NCBI RefSeq assembly: GCF_008632075.1
Contig: NZ_VWVM01000006.1
Location: forward strand, 224,986-288,985
Direction: 5' to 3'
DNA from: Candidatus Pantoea gossypiicola
GTDB taxonomy: Bacteria > Pseudomonadota > Gammaproteobacteria > Enterobacterales > Enterobacteriaceae
DNA length: 64,000 nucleotides
In this document: piece by piece, positions 8,391-18,394 of the stretch
Layout of the letters: each line of letters opens with the position of its first letter
How positions within the stretch are numbered: the stretch's first letter is position 1
Made by a program: the position numbers and the translations under genes
The notes under the pieces: generated by a model
Databases searched by the model: none
The model's input: the letters and a program-made list of their open reading frames with translations, nothing else
Told to the model about the DNA's origin: nothing

Positions 8391-9350
8391 ATGGTTAATG
8401 CAGTGATCGCCATTCACGGCGGCGCAGGTGCGATTTCGCGCGCAGCAATGAGCGCTGAAAAGGAACAACGCTATCGTCAGGCGCTCCACGATATTGTCAC
8501 CCAGGGTCAGCAGATACTGGCGCAGGGCGGCAGTGCACTCGATGCAGTAACTGAGGCGGTGCGACTGCTGGAAGAGTGTCCGTTGTTTAACGCGGGCAAA
8601 GGCGCGGTCTTCACCCATCAGGGTACCCATGAACTTGATGCCTGCATTATGGATGGCCGCACGCTGGATGTCGGCGCGGTCGCAGGCGTAACGCGATTAC
8701 GTAATCCGGTCCTGGCAGCACGTGCCGTGCTGGAAAAAAGCGAGCATGTGCTGTTTATCGGGGAAGGCGCAGAGCAGTTTGCCGTGGCGCAGGGACTGGA
8801 AACGGTCGATCCTGATTTCTTCTCTACGCCGGAACGCCGGGAACAGTTGCAGCGCGCGCTCAACAGCGATACCGCGGTGCTTGACCATGATGGTGCCGCC
8901 CACAGCGACGACCCGCTCGACCCGGACCGTAAGTTTGGCACAGTCGGTGCGGTCGCGCTGGATCTGGCGGGCAACCTGGCTGCTGCTACCTCGACGGGCG
9001 GCATGACCAATAAGCAGGCCGGACGCGTCGGCGATTCGCCGCTGCCGGGCGCGGGCTGCTATGCCAGCAACGACAGCGTGGCGGTCTCCTGTACCGGTAC
9101 CGGTGAAGTCTTTATGCGGACGCTGGCGGCCTACGATGTGGCCGCGCAGATGCGTTACGCCGGACGCTCGTTGCAGCAGGCCAGTGTTAACGTTATTCAT
9201 GACAGCGTGCTGGAACTGGGCGGCAGTGGCGGCTTAATCGCTGTCGATCGCGCAGGCAACGTGGCGCTGCCGTTCAACAGCGAAGGCATGTACCGGGGCG
9301 TTGCGCGGTTCGGCGAGGCGGCTGAGGTCGCTATCTATCGCGAAAGTTAA
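8391..9350 (+). CDS. iaaA: Isoaspartyl peptidase / L-asparaginase IaaA
   Basis: This is an Ntn-hydrolase that cleaves beta-aspartyl dipeptides and asparagine; the precursor cuts itself before a threonine that becomes the nucleophile. The 319-residue sequence begins with the family start IAIHGGAGA. It has the autocleavage site [10 protein letters not shown] with nucleophilic Thr about residue 184, and the substrate-binding segment [19 protein letters not shown]. The gene lies 10 bases before gsiA, as in E. coli, where the peptidase precedes the glutathione importer. That context suggests isopeptide and glutathione-derived peptide salvage. Neither end looks truncated. Confidence 0.95.
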   Translation: MVNAVIAIHGGAGAISRAAMSAEKEQRYRQALHDIVTQGQQILAQGGSALDAVTEAVRLLEECPLFNAGKGAVFTHQGTHELDACIMDGRTLDVGAVAGVTRLRNPVLAARAVLEKSEHVLFIGEGAEQFAVAQGLETVDPDFFSTPERREQLQRALNSDTAVLDHDGAAHSDDPLDPDRKFGTVGAVALDLAGNLAAATSTGGMTNKQAGRVGDSPLPGAGCYASNDSVAVSCTGTGEVFMRTLAAYDVAAQMRYAGRSLQQASVNVIHDSVLELGGSGGLIAVDRAGNVALPFNSEGMYRGVARFGEAAEVAIYRES

Positions 9351-9360
9351 GGATACAGAA

Positions 9361-11217
9361 ATGAGCGACAGGCAAACGTTACCGCCGCTGGCTCCTGATC
9401 AGGTGCTGGCGGTGCGCGATCTCAGTGTGCGTTTTCAGCACGAAGCCACCGTCACAGACGCGGTGCGTCATTTGTCACTCGATCTGTTTCGCGGCGAAAC
9501 GCTGGCGCTGGTAGGAGAGTCAGGTTCAGGCAAATCGGTCACCTCGCTGGCGCTGATGCGGCTGATTGAGCAGGCTGGCGGCAGGGTGAGCGGTGAAGTG
9601 CAATTACGTCGTCGAAATGGCGAGGTACTGGATCTGATGCGCGCCTCAAAAAGTCAGATGCGTCGGGTGCGTGGCGCGGATATGGCGATGATCTTTCAGG
9701 AGCCGATGACCTCGCTGAATCCGGTCTTCTCCGTGGGCGAGCAGATTGCTGAATCCATCCGTCTTCATCAGGGGCTGAGCCATGCCGCGGCACTGGCAGA
9801 GGCGCGCCGGATGCTGGATCTGGTACGCATTCCCGATGCGCACAATGTCCTGTCTCGTTTTCCGCATCAGCTCTCAGGCGGAATGCGTCAGCGCGTGATG
9901 ATTGCGATGGCGCTCTGCTGCAAACCGGCGCTGCTGATTGCCGATGAGCCGACCACCGCGCTCGACGTCACCATTCAGGCGCAGATTCTGCAACTCATCC
10001 GCGTGCTGCAAAAAGAGATGCAGATGGGGGTGATTTTTATCACGCACGATATGGGCGTAGTCGCCGAAATGGCCGATCGCGTTCAGGTCATGTATCGCGG
10101 CGATGTGGTGGAGAATGCGCCGGTCGCCGAACTGTTCAGCGCACCGCAGCAGCCCTACACCCAGGCGCTGCTGGCCGCGGTGCCCAGACTCGGCTCGATG
10201 CAGGGCCAACCCCTGCCGGCCAGGTTTCCGCTGCTGCACAGTGATGCCGTTGATGACGTGCCGCAGGATACGGTTCGCCGTCTGCAGCCACCCATTCTGC
10301 AGGTACGCGACCTGGTCACCCGCTTCGATATTCGCGGCGGCCTGCTGAATCGCGTTAAAAGCCGGGTTCACGCCGTCGAAAAAGTCAGTTTCGATCTCTA
10401 TGCTGGTGAGACTCTGGCACTGGTGGGGGAGTCCGGCTGTGGTAAATCGACCACCGGACGCTCGCTGCTGAAGCTGGTTGCCAGCCAGGGTGGCACGCTA
10501 ACGTTTGACGGACAGCGCATTGACCATCTTTCAGGTGCTGCGCTCGCCCATCTGCGGCGCGATATTCAGTTTATTTTTCAGGATCCTTACGCTTCGCTTG
10601 ATCCCCGGCTGACGGTTGGCTTCTCGATTATGGAGCCGCTGCTGGTCCACAAAGCGATGCCGCGTCGCGAGGCAGAGCAGCGTGTCGCCTGGTTACTGGA
10701 TAAAGTTGGTCTGCTGCCGGAGCATGCTCAGCGCTATCCGCATGAATTTTCCGGCGGGCAGCGCCAGCGCATCTGTATTGCCCGCGCGCTGGCGCTGAAT
10801 CCGAAGGTTATCATCGCCGATGAGTCTGTCTCGGCGCTGGATGTGTCGATTCAGGCGCAGATCATCAATCTGATGCTCGACCTGCAGCGCGAGTTTGGCA
10901 TCGCCTTTCTGTTTATTTCTCACGATATGGCGGTGGTGGAGCGTATCAGCCACCGCGTGGCAGTAATGTATCTCGGTCAGATTGTTGAGATAGGGCCGCG
11001 TCAGGCAGTGTTTGAACAGCCTCAGCATCCCTACACCCGAAAACTCATGGCCGCGGTCCCGGTAGCCGATCCGGCACACCGGCGTCGTGAACGCGCCTTA
11101 CTGGTCGATGAGATCCCCAGCCCGATTCATGCGTTAGGGGATGAACCTGAAGTGGCCCCGCTGATGGAGGTGGCTCCGGGCCATTTCGTCGCCCGCCACA
11201 TTATCAGCGCGACCTGA
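9361..11217 (+). CDS. gsiA: Glutathione ABC importer, fused ATPase GsiA
   Basis: This 618-residue protein carries two complete nucleotide-binding domains that power uptake of glutathione and peptides. Walker A motifs are GESGSGKS at about 52-59 and GESGCGKS at about 357. Signature and Walker B regions are LSGGMRQR...ADEPTTALD and FSGGQRQR...ADESVSALD. The second cassette has a D-E-S rather than D-E-P in Walker B, as is common in this family. Each cassette is followed by an oligopeptide-transporter C-terminal segment ([26 protein letters not shown]). ATG 9361 follows GGATACAGAA and gives the family length; an in-frame extension back to 9301 would overlap iaaA. It is the first gsi gene after iaaA. 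Confidence 0.95.
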   Translation: MSDRQTLPPLAPDQVLAVRDLSVRFQHEATVTDAVRHLSLDLFRGETLALVGESGSGKSVTSLALMRLIEQAGGRVSGEVQLRRRNGEVLDLMRASKSQMRRVRGADMAMIFQEPMTSLNPVFSVGEQIAESIRLHQGLSHAAALAEARRMLDLVRIPDAHNVLSRFPHQLSGGMRQRVMIAMALCCKPALLIADEPTTALDVTIQAQILQLIRVLQKEMQMGVIFITHDMGVVAEMADRVQVMYRGDVVENAPVAELFSAPQQPYTQALLAAVPRLGSMQGQPLPARFPLLHSDAVDDVPQDTVRRLQPPILQVRDLVTRFDIRGGLLNRVKSRVHAVEKVSFDLYAGETLALVGESGCGKSTTGRSLLKLVASQGGTLTFDGQRIDHLSGAALAHLRRDIQFIFQDPYASLDPRLTVGFSIMEPLLVHKAMPRREAEQRVAWLLDKVGLLPEHAQRYPHEFSGGQRQRICIARALALNPKVIIADESVSALDVSIQAQIINLMLDLQREFGIAFLFISHDMAVVERISHRVAVMYLGQIVEIGPRQAVFEQPQHPYTRKLMAAVPVADPAHRRRERALLVDEIPSPIHALGDEPEVAPLMEVAPGHFVARHIISAT

Positions 11218-11271
11218 ACAGTGAAGATGTCGCTCCGGCGACCAACCCGACAGGGATTACAGGAGAACAAG

Positions 11272-12807
11272 ATGCAGATTACGATGCGTAAAGGGTTACT
11301 GGCGGCTGGCGTGTTAAGCAGCGCAATGACATTGCCCGCCTGGGCAGCACAGGATGCGGTGATTGCCGTCGCGTCCAACTTCACCACGCTCGATCCTTAT
11401 GATGCCAACGACACGCTGTCGCAGGCGGTGGCGAAATCTTTTTATCAGGGGCTGTTTGGCTTCGATAAGGATATGAAACTCACCAATGTGCTGGCGGAGA
11501 GCTACCAGGCCAGCGCCGACGGCCTGACCTACACGATTAAGCTGCGTTCCGGGGTTAAATTCCAGGATGGCACGGACTTCAATGCGGATGCGGTGAAGGT
11601 CAACCTCGACCGCGCCAGCAATCCGGATAACCATCTTAAGCGCTACAACCTGTTCAAACGCATCGCCAGCACCGAAGTCGTGGATCCGACGACGGTGAAA
11701 GTGACGCTGAAAGAGCCATTCTCTGCCTTTATTAATAATCTGGCCCATCCGGCGGCGGCGATGATTTCACCCACCGCGCTGAAAAAATATGGCAAAGAGA
11801 TCGGTTTCCATCCGGTGGGCACCGGTCCGTTTGTGTTTGAAACCTGGAATCAGACCGACTTTGTGAAGGTGAAGAAGTGGGACGGCTACTGGAAACCGGG
11901 CTATCCGAAGCTGGACAGCATTACCTGGCGACCGGTGGTGGATAACAACACTCGCGCGGCCATGCTGCAGACCGGCGAAGCGAACCTTGCGTTCCCGGTG
12001 CCTTATGAGCAGGCGAAACGGCTGGAGAAGAACAACAAGCTCGATGTGGTGACCACGCCTTCCATTATGCAGCGTTACATCAGCCTGAACGTCACGCAGA
12101 AGCCGTTCGATAATCCGAAGGTGCGTGAAGCGCTGGAGTATGCCATCAATCGTCAGGCGCTGGCGAAAGTGGCCTTCGCCGGTTACGCCACGCCTGCGAC
12201 CGGCATCGTGCCGCCCGCCATCGACTTTGCGCAGACCTATCCGGCTATCAGTTACGATCCCGCTAAAGCCAAAGCGCTGCTGAAAGAGGCGGGTTACCCC
12301 AACGGATTTGAAACCACACTCTGGTCGTCGCACAACCACAGCACCGCGCAGAAGGTACTGCAGTTCACTCAGCAGCAACTGGCGCAGATTGGCGTGAAGG
12401 TAAAAGTTACGGCGATGGATGCGGGTCAGCGTGCTGCAGAAGTCGAAGGTAAAGGCCAGAAAGAGAGCGGCGTGCGCATGTTCTACACCGGCTGGTCCGC
12501 CTCAACCGGTGAAGCCGACTGGGCGCTGACGCCACTGTTTGCCACCGCAGCCTGGCCACCGGCAATCTTCAACACCGCGTTTTACAGCAATCCGAAGGTC
12601 GATAAAGATCTGGCCGATGCGCTGAAAACCACCGACCGGGCTGAAAAAGCGCGTCTCTACAAAGAGGCGCAGGACACCATCTGGCAGGACCATCCGTGGA
12701 TCCCGCTGGTGGTTGAGCAGCTGGTTTCTGCCAACAGCAAAAACCTGACTGGTTTTTATGTGATGCCTGATACCTCATTCAATTTTGATGAGGCCACGCT
12801 GAAGTAA
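11272..12807 (+). CDS. gsiB: Glutathione-binding periplasmic protein GsiB
   Basis: This is the solute receptor of the Gsi importer, of the SBP family 5 (DppA/OppA type). The 511-residue precursor has a signal peptide (basic start, hydrophobic core, cleavage near AWAAQDA at about residue 25). Family segments are [22 protein letters not shown] and the C-terminal [12 protein letters not shown] 11272 follows the ribosome site AGGAG. An in-frame GTG at 11221 would place residues before the signal peptide and is rejected. Spacing from gsiA is 54 bases. Length differs by one residue from the E. coli protein. Confidence 0.95.
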   Translation: MQITMRKGLLAAGVLSSAMTLPAWAAQDAVIAVASNFTTLDPYDANDTLSQAVAKSFYQGLFGFDKDMKLTNVLAESYQASADGLTYTIKLRSGVKFQDGTDFNADAVKVNLDRASNPDNHLKRYNLFKRIASTEVVDPTTVKVTLKEPFSAFINNLAHPAAAMISPTALKKYGKEIGFHPVGTGPFVFETWNQTDFVKVKKWDGYWKPGYPKLDSITWRPVVDNNTRAAMLQTGEANLAFPVPYEQAKRLEKNNKLDVVTTPSIMQRYISLNVTQKPFDNPKVREALEYAINRQALAKVAFAGYATPATGIVPPAIDFAQTYPAISYDPAKAKALLKEAGYPNGFETTLWSSHNHSTAQKVLQFTQQQLAQIGVKVKVTAMDAGQRAAEVEGKGQKESGVRMFYTGWSASTGEADWALTPLFATAAWPPAIFNTAFYSNPKVDKDLADALKTTDRAEKARLYKEAQDTIWQDHPWIPLVVEQLVSANSKNLTGFYVMPDTSFNFDEATLK

Positions 12808-12853
12808 CGGAGTCGGCCAGCCCGTGTGGCTGGCCGCAACTGCAGGATGTTGC

Positions 12854-13783
12854 ATGTTTAACTACTTTCTCAAACGACTGTTTGGGCTGATCCCCACGCT
12901 GCTGATCGTGGCGGTGCTGGTATTCCTGTTTGTTCACCTGCTGCCGGGCGACCCGGCACGCCTGATCGCCGGACCGGAAGCGGATGCCTCGGTGGTGGCG
13001 CTGGTGCGTCAGGAGCTGGGTCTCGATCTGCCGCTGCCACAGCAATTCTGGCATTTTATGCTGAATGCGCTGCAGGGTGATTTCGGTCAGTCGATGGTCT
13101 CAAAGCGGCCGGTTGCGGATGAGATTGCCTCACGCTTTATGCCGACACTGTGGTTAACGCTGGCCAGCATGATCTGGGCAGTGATTTTTGGCATGACCAT
13201 CGGCATCGTTTCGGCTGTCTGGCGTAACCGCTGGCCCGATCGGCTGGGGATGACGCTGGCGGTGTCGGGCATTTCGTTTCCCGCCTTTGCGCTGGGGATG
13301 CTGCTGATGCAGGTCTTCTCGGTTGAGCTGGGCTGGCTGCCCACCGTCGGGGCTGAGAGCTGGAAGCATTACATTCTGCCCTCCATCACCTTAGGTGCAG
13401 CGGTCGCGGCGGTAATGGCGCGCTTTACCCGCGCCTCGTTCGTGGAGGTGATGCAGGAAGATTACATGCGCACCGCCAGAGCTAAAGGGGTACGCGAGTC
13501 GCTGGTGGTGGTGAAACATGGCTTGCGCAACGCGATGATCCCGGTAGTCACGATGATGGGGCTGCAGTTTGGTTTTCTGCTGGGCGGCTCAATCGTGGTC
13601 GAGGTGGTGTTTAACTGGCCGGGCCTGGGGCGTCTGCTGGTCGACTCCGTGGCGATGCGCGACTATCCGGTTATTCAGGCCGAAGTACTACTGTTTTCAC
13701 TGGAGTTTATTCTGATCAATCTGTTTGTCGACATGCTTTATGCGGTGATTAACCCCGCTATTCGCTTTAAGGAGTCGCGATGA
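12854..13783 (+). CDS. gsiC: Glutathione ABC importer permease GsiC
   Basis: This inner-membrane permease has 309 residues and belongs to the DppB/OppB type, with about six transmembrane helices. The N-terminus ([19 protein letters not shown]) and the periplasmic segment [11 protein letters not shown] are typical. The cytoplasmic EAA loop reads [12 protein letters not shown] and contacts GsiA. ATG 12854 matches the E. coli start; an earlier in-frame codon would add an unrelated leader. The stop overlaps the gsiD start (ATGA), so GsiC and GsiD, which form a heterodimer, are translationally coupled. Confidence 0.95.
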   Translation: MFNYFLKRLFGLIPTLLIVAVLVFLFVHLLPGDPARLIAGPEADASVVALVRQELGLDLPLPQQFWHFMLNALQGDFGQSMVSKRPVADEIASRFMPTLWLTLASMIWAVIFGMTIGIVSAVWRNRWPDRLGMTLAVSGISFPAFALGMLLMQVFSVELGWLPTVGAESWKHYILPSITLGAAVAAVMARFTRASFVEVMQEDYMRTARAKGVRESLVVVKHGLRNAMIPVVTMMGLQFGFLLGGSIVVEVVFNWPGLGRLLVDSVAMRDYPVIQAEVLLFSLEFILINLFVDMLYAVINPAIRFKESR

Positions 13784-14685
13784 AAAACTGGCGACGTGAA
13801 GCGGCACTGAAAACGATGCCGCTGATCGCGGAGAACCGCGTGCGTACGCCGTGGCGTGAATTCTGGCGACGCTTCCGGCGTCAGCCGGTGGCGCTTCTGG
13901 CCGGGGCTTTTGTGCTGCTGCTGATTGTGCTGGCGGTGATCGCCCCGTGGATTGCGCCGTTCGACGCAGAGAACTACTTCGATTATGACCGGCTCAACGA
14001 CGGTCCGTCGCTGATACATTACTTTGGCGTCGATTCGCTGGGTCGCGACATCTTCAGCCGGGTGCTGGTCGGCACGCGTATCTCTCTGATTGCCGGCTTT
14101 TTTTCGGTGGTCATTGGCGCAGTGATTGGCACGCTGTTTGGTCTGCTGGCCGGGTATTACGAAGGCTGGTGGGACCGTATCACCATGCGCATCTGTGATG
14201 TGCTGTTTGCCTTTCCCGGCATTCTGCTGGCAATTGCGGTAGTGGCGATTATGGGCAGTGGCATGAGCAACGTGATTGTGGCCGTCGCTATCTTCAGTAT
14301 CCCGGCCTTTGCCCGTCTGGTACGCGGTAACACGCTGGTGCTGAAGCATCAGACCTATATTGAGTCGGCACGCAGCATCGGCGCGTCTGACTGGACAATC
14401 CTGATGCGGCATATCCTCCCAGGCACCGTATCGCCGATTGTGGTCTATTTCACTATGCGGGTTGGCACCTCCATCATCACCGCCGCCAGTCTGTCATTTC
14501 TCGGGCTGGGCGCACAGCCGCCCACGCCGGAGTGGGGCGCAATGTTGAATGAGGCGCGGGCCGACATGGTGATTGCCCCACACGTGGCGATTTTCCCCAG
14601 TCTGGCGATTTTCTTCACGGTTCTGGCATTTAATTTGCTCGGTGACGGGCTACGTGACGCACTTGATCCTAAACTAAAGAGATGA
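13780..14685 (+). CDS. gsiD: Glutathione ABC importer permease GsiD
   Basis: This 301-residue second permease is of the DppC/OppC type. It has a long cytoplasmic N-terminus, the OppC-type leader helix ([20 protein letters not shown]), [17 protein letters not shown], and the EAA loop [11 protein letters not shown]. It starts on an ATGA overlap with gsiC and ends on an ATGA overlap with the next gene, a DUF4385 protein. This tight packing implies that five genes (gsiABCD plus the DUF4385 gene) share one message, probably with iaaA. Confidence 0.95.
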   Translation: MKNWRREAALKTMPLIAENRVRTPWREFWRRFRRQPVALLAGAFVLLLIVLAVIAPWIAPFDAENYFDYDRLNDGPSLIHYFGVDSLGRDIFSRVLVGTRISLIAGFFSVVIGAVIGTLFGLLAGYYEGWWDRITMRICDVLFAFPGILLAIAVVAIMGSGMSNVIVAVAIFSIPAFARLVRGNTLVLKHQTYIESARSIGASDWTILMRHILPGTVSPIVVYFTMRVGTSIITAASLSFLGLGAQPPTPEWGAMLNEARADMVIAPHVAIFPSLAIFFTVLAFNLLGDGLRDALDPKLKR

Positions 14686-15131
14686 AACCTTTCGATTATG
14701 ATCAGGACTTCAGCACGATCGACTTCCGCCAGCATCCCGAGCTTTATCAGGTCGGGCGAGGTGAGCAGGGTGTGCTGATGGTCGAGCCTTATAAAGGCGA
14801 AATTCTGCCGCACTGGCGTTTTCGCACCGTTCCCATTGCTGAAGAGTCGGCTGAAAAAATCATGGCGCTGTTTGAGGATTACCGGCGTCAGGACGATTTT
14901 GTCGGCATGGATATGGCGCGCAAATTTATCCAGATGGGATATACCCGGGCGCGACGTTACAGTAACCACAAAGGCGGCCGCAAATATGACGCGGACGGCA
15001 AGGAGCTGCCGCGCGGCGTCAACGAGGAAAAGGCCGCGGCGGCCGCTATTTTCAAGGCTTACTGGGACAAACTGCGCGAAGATGAGGACTACCTGCGACG
15101 CAAGAAGGCGCATCAGCAGCAGTATGGTTAA
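14682..15131 (+). CDS. DUF4385 family protein of unknown function, coupled to gsiD
   Basis: The 149-residue protein is soluble, very charged and without a signal peptide or membrane segment. It resembles the DUF4385 family, whose function is unknown to me. Visible features are aromatic/acidic N-terminal residues ([17 protein letters not shown]), a central LPHWRFRTV, then [21 protein letters not shown], and a lysine/arginine-rich C-terminus ending KKAHQQQYG. It starts on an ATGA overlap with gsiD, so translation is coupled to the importer. E. coli has other genes after gsiD. A role in use of the imported peptide or thiol is inference only. No catalytic motif is evident. Confidence 0.75.
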   Translation: MKPFDYDQDFSTIDFRQHPELYQVGRGEQGVLMVEPYKGEILPHWRFRTVPIAEESAEKIMALFEDYRRQDDFVGMDMARKFIQMGYTRARRYSNHKGGRKYDADGKELPRGVNEEKAAAAAIFKAYWDKLREDEDYLRRKKAHQQQYG

Positions 15132-15566
15132 GCGCTAAATCTTTTCCCCCGGCCACCTCCACCGTGGCTGCCATCATTACCTGAACCCGCCCGGCTTATT
15201 CTCCGGGCGTTATCCTGCTCCCCTTAATCTGCCCTCAAAGACCAGATGCAAAACAGAAATCTTTGGTTTCGTTCAAACTGCGACGTAAAGTAGTGAAAAA
15301 ACGCGTAAAAGCCGGTCCACGGCTCAGACAATAAAAGTGGGCGGAACCCCCTCTGCCTTTTCCAGTAACCTCCCGTGCTGTAAAAAGAAATCGGCTTCGG
15401 GAATGCTGGATAAGAGATAAGCGAAACGCTGACGATGACAGCGCTTCAGGGCTGTCTGAAAAACGCGGGTTGATATTCACTTGTTTTCATTAATAATAAA
15501 CCAGCAAACCCCACTGAGGGGGCTATGCCCCTCAGGTAATGAAATGGATAATGTGAGAGCTAAATA
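15132..15566. other. Intergenic region before the carbonic anhydrase gene, with hairpins
   Basis: There is no supported gene here. A GCCCGG/CCGGGC hairpin at about 15189-15208 is a weak terminator candidate for the gsi operon. A perfect stem CTGAGGGG/CCCCTCAG lies at 15513-15534, about 30 bases before the carbonic anhydrase start; it has no T run after it, so it is more likely a leader structure than a terminator. An 81-codon frame on the reverse strand (15235-15480) was not accepted. Confidence 0.5.
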
Positions 15567-16202
15567 ATGAAAGAGATCATCAACGGATTTCTGAATTTCC
15601 AGCAGAATGTGTTTCCTGAAAGGAAGGATCTTTTCAAAAGCCTGGCGTCAAATCAAAATCCGAAAGCGCTGTTCATCTCCTGTTCAGACAGCCGTCTGGT
15701 GCCTGAACTGGTGACGCAGCAGGAGCCAGGAGAGCTGTTCGTTATCCGCAATGCGGGCAACATCGTTCCCTCATTTGGCCCGGAGCCGGGCGGTGTCTCC
15801 GCTACGATCGAATATGCTGTGGTCGCGCTGGGCGTCTCCGACATCATCATCTGCGGTCACTCCAACTGCGGTGCCATGAACGCCATCGCCTCCTGCGCCT
15901 GCATGGACACCATGCCTGCAGTTGAGCACTGGCTGCGCTATGCCGATGCAGCAAAGGCGGTGGTCGAGCAGCGTGAGTATGACTCACCAGAGAAGAAACT
16001 GAACGAGATGGTCAAAGAGAACGTCATCGCTCAGCTCAACAACATGAAAACCCATCCGTCGGTCTCTGTTGCCCTGCGTAACGGCAAGCTGCGTCTGCAT
16101 GGCTGGGTTTACGATATCGAAAGCGGCACCATCATGGCGCTGACCCAGGGCGGTAAGCAATTCATCACCCTGTCGGAAAATCCTGATACCTGCTTCGAGT
16201 AA
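15567..16202 (+). CDS. Beta-class carbonic anhydrase
   Basis: This 211-residue zinc enzyme interconverts CO2 and bicarbonate. The ligand set Cys39, Asp41 (with Arg43), His98 and Cys101 is visible in FISCSDSRL and [10 protein letters not shown]. The overall layout is nearer to CynT-type enzymes (starting [13 protein letters not shown]) than to the housekeeping Can. No cyanase or cyn regulator lies nearby, so the usual cyanate context is absent and the role is probably bicarbonate supply. The gene stands alone with its own terminator and a hairpin in its leader. ATG 15567 is the only reasonable start. Confidence 0.92.
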   Translation: MKEIINGFLNFQQNVFPERKDLFKSLASNQNPKALFISCSDSRLVPELVTQQEPGELFVIRNAGNIVPSFGPEPGGVSATIEYAVVALGVSDIIICGHSNCGAMNAIASCACMDTMPAVEHWLRYADAAKAVVEQREYDSPEKKLNEMVKENVIAQLNNMKTHPSVSVALRNGKLRLHGWVYDIESGTIMALTQGGKQFITLSENPDTCFE

Positions 16203-16210
16203 TGGCTTTT

Positions 16211-16238
16211 ACCCGCTGCGTTATGCAGCGGGTATTTT
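16211..16238 (+). terminator. Terminator of the carbonic anhydrase gene
   Basis: The stem ACCCGCTGC/GCAGCGGGT has loop GTTAT and is followed by ATTTT. It lies 9 bases after the stop. Confidence 0.8.
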
Positions 16239-16334
16239 CCGATCTTCCGCACAGATAACCCCTTAGAACGACGCTTATTTTCAGCATTTCCTCGTGATTT
16301 ATCCATTCATGCTTAAACCTCTGACACAAGCGAG

Positions 16335-17000
16335 TTGATCAAGCGTAAAACGTCCGTTGCTGCTCTGCTGGCAGTCTCCGCACTGTTGCTCAGTGGATGT
16401 CATTTTCATGTTGCAGACAAGCAGCACTATTCGGGCTTCTTAGTGGATTAAAGCCAGCCAGAGCCCTCTGAGTCAGCCCGCGGGGAACCGACTCTGCGCT
16501 GGATTTCGCCCGACGACAAGAGCAGCCAGTATCAGGATGTGCTCTATACACCGGTCGTGTTCTATCCGGCTGCACGGCCTACGGCTCGCGTCAGTCAGCA
16601 GACGCTGGATCAGATACGCAGTTACACCGACATTCAGTTAAAAGGAGCGATTGCCACCCCTCTGCCGCTGGTTAATCAGGTTTCGCCACATACTCTTAAA
16701 GTGCGTGCCGCGATCAGCGCCGTCCCGGCAGAGAACGAGGGCGTACAGTTTTACGAAGTGGTGCCGATTGCGGCAGTCGTCGCCAGTACGGTGGCGGCAT
16801 CAGGCCACCGAACTCAGAACAGTGAACTGTTCCTGGAAATCGAAGCCAGCGATGCCGTGACCGGCAAACCGTTGCTCCGGGTTGTGCGAAAAGCCTTTGG
16901 CAAAACGGTCAGTAACAGCACGACGCCAATCACCGTTGATGACCTGAAGCCGGGTGTTGATATGCTGGTTCGTGACACGGTGAGTTTCAACGCGCCATAA
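16335..17000 (+). pseudogene. Broken DUF3313-type lipoprotein gene
   Basis: From a TTG at 16335 the frame reads a lipoprotein signal (KRKTSVAALLAVSALLLSGC, then HFHVADKQHYSGFL). It hits an in-frame TAA at 16449-16451. The same frame then continues with a DUF3313-like body (LYTPVVFYPAARPTARVSQQ..., LFLEIEASDAVTGKPLLRV) to the stop at 16998-17000. Around 16450-16500 the expected conserved residues are spread over different frames, which suggests small compensating indels rather than a single point stop. An ATG start is also missing. A short downstream restart (GTG 16539) would lack the signal peptide. Recent inactivation is the best reading; sequencing error is possible. Confidence 0.65.
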
Positions 17001-17112
17001 CCCTTCGGGGCTGCACATCCTTGTCGCCCTGTTTAATCTTTTGTAAATCCTCAGGTTCACCAAGCAGTGGATGACTACGCTTAAGGGCACGCTATCCCGT
17101 CAGGAGAACCTT

Positions 17113-18249
17113 ATGACCCGTTTTTCGACTACTCTTGTGCTCGGCGGCGCGCTGTTCTGCGCCTCGCCACTTTTTGCCGCTGACGTAAAAGTTGAGGTAT
17201 TGCAGGATAAGTTACAACATCCATGGTCTGTTGCCTTCCTGCCCGACAACAAAACGCTGCTGATTACCGAACGTAGCGGAGCGCTGCGCAGCTGGAGTCC
17301 GGAGAGTGGCCTGTCGCAGCCGATTCAGGGTGTGCCAAAGGTCTGGGCAGAACGGCAGAGTGGCCTGCTGGACGTGGTGCTGGCACCCGATTTTGCGACC
17401 AGCCGTCGCGTCTGGCTCAGCTACACTGAGGCGAACAGCAGCGGCAAAGCGGGTGCCGTCGTGGGTGTCGGGACGCTGAGTCCTGATAACCGGCAACTCA
17501 GCGATTTCCGCGAGGTGGTCCGGCAGACGCCGATGCTCTCCAGCGGCAACAATATCGGTACCCGGCTGGCGTTTGATACTCAGGGCTATCTCTGGATCGC
17601 GTTCGGCGATAATTTTGTCAGCAGCGCAGCGCAGGATCTCGATAAGCTGCAGGGTAAGCTGCTGCGGCTCAACACCGATGGCAGCGTGCCGGACGATAAT
17701 CCGTTTGTGAAAAAGCCCGGCGCGCGGCCAGAGATCTGGGCCTATGGTCTGCGTAATCCGCAGGGACTGGCGCTTAATCCCTGGACCGGCATGATATGGG
17801 AAAATGAACATGGCCCGCGCGGCGGCGATGAAGTGAATATCATGAGCCGTGGCAAAAACTACGGCTGGCCGCTGGCAACGTACGGCATTGACTACAACGG
17901 CGATAAAGTGCCGGAATCAAAGGGCACCCATGCTGCAGGCACCGAACAGCCGCTTTATCACTGGAAGGATTCTCCGGCCATCAGCGGCATGGCGTTTTAT
18001 AACAGCGCCCGTTTTCCGCAGTGGAAGAATTCGGTGTTTATCGGAGCACTGAAAGAGAAAAACCTGATCCGTCAGAGTCTCAACGGCGAAAAAGTGGTGG
18101 AAGAGCAGCGCCTGCTGGACGATCAGAAGGCGCGAATCCGCGATGTGCGGCAGGGACCGGATGGCTGGCTCTATGTGCTGACCGATGAGGCTAATGGTAA
18201 GCTGCTGAAAGTGGGATTAGCGCAGGACGCTGGCGCGTCCCGCGGCTAA
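17113..18249 (+). CDS. yliI: PQQ-dependent soluble aldose sugar dehydrogenase YliI
   Basis: This is a periplasmic six-bladed beta-propeller enzyme that oxidises aldoses with PQQ as cofactor. The 378-residue precursor has a signal peptide ending LFAADVK. Conserved family segments are HPWSVAFLPD, the central GLRNPQGLALNP and ENEHGPRGGDEVN, and the C-terminal DVRQGPDGWLYVLTDEANG. ATG 17113 with AGGAG upstream gives a complete signal sequence; an extension to 17071 would add 14 residues before it. Whether the strain makes PQQ itself cannot be told from this window; E. coli cannot. Confidence 0.93.
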   Translation: MTRFSTTLVLGGALFCASPLFAADVKVEVLQDKLQHPWSVAFLPDNKTLLITERSGALRSWSPESGLSQPIQGVPKVWAERQSGLLDVVLAPDFATSRRVWLSYTEANSSGKAGAVVGVGTLSPDNRQLSDFREVVRQTPMLSSGNNIGTRLAFDTQGYLWIAFGDNFVSSAAQDLDKLQGKLLRLNTDGSVPDDNPFVKKPGARPEIWAYGLRNPQGLALNPWTGMIWENEHGPRGGDEVNIMSRGKNYGWPLATYGIDYNGDKVPESKGTHAAGTEQPLYHWKDSPAISGMAFYNSARFPQWKNSVFIGALKEKNLIRQSLNGEKVVEEQRLLDDQKARIRDVRQGPDGWLYVLTDEANGKLLKVGLAQDAGASRG

Positions 18250-18394
18250 GAGCGAGACCTGGCAGACGATTTTATTTGTCAGTCCGGACCTGAGCCGTGC
18301 TCACAATCTTCGCGTACTCCATGTACGTGCTGGTTGCTGCGCGTGGTCCGTGTCCCGACTGGAGACAAGGATGCCTGCCGGGACAGGCTCTGAA
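18250..18394. other. Convergent intergenic region with weak inverted repeats
   Basis: This lies between yliI and the HAD gene, which converge. A hairpin GCCTG/CAGGC is seen near 18371-18386. No T run follows on either strand, so termination here is unproven. The rest may be a degenerate repeat, but no second copy was seen in the window. Confidence 0.3.

Noticed and set aside
15235..15480. 81-codon reverse frame before the carbonic anhydrase gene
   Set aside because: No ribosome site, biased composition and no recognised relatives; kept only as noncoding.
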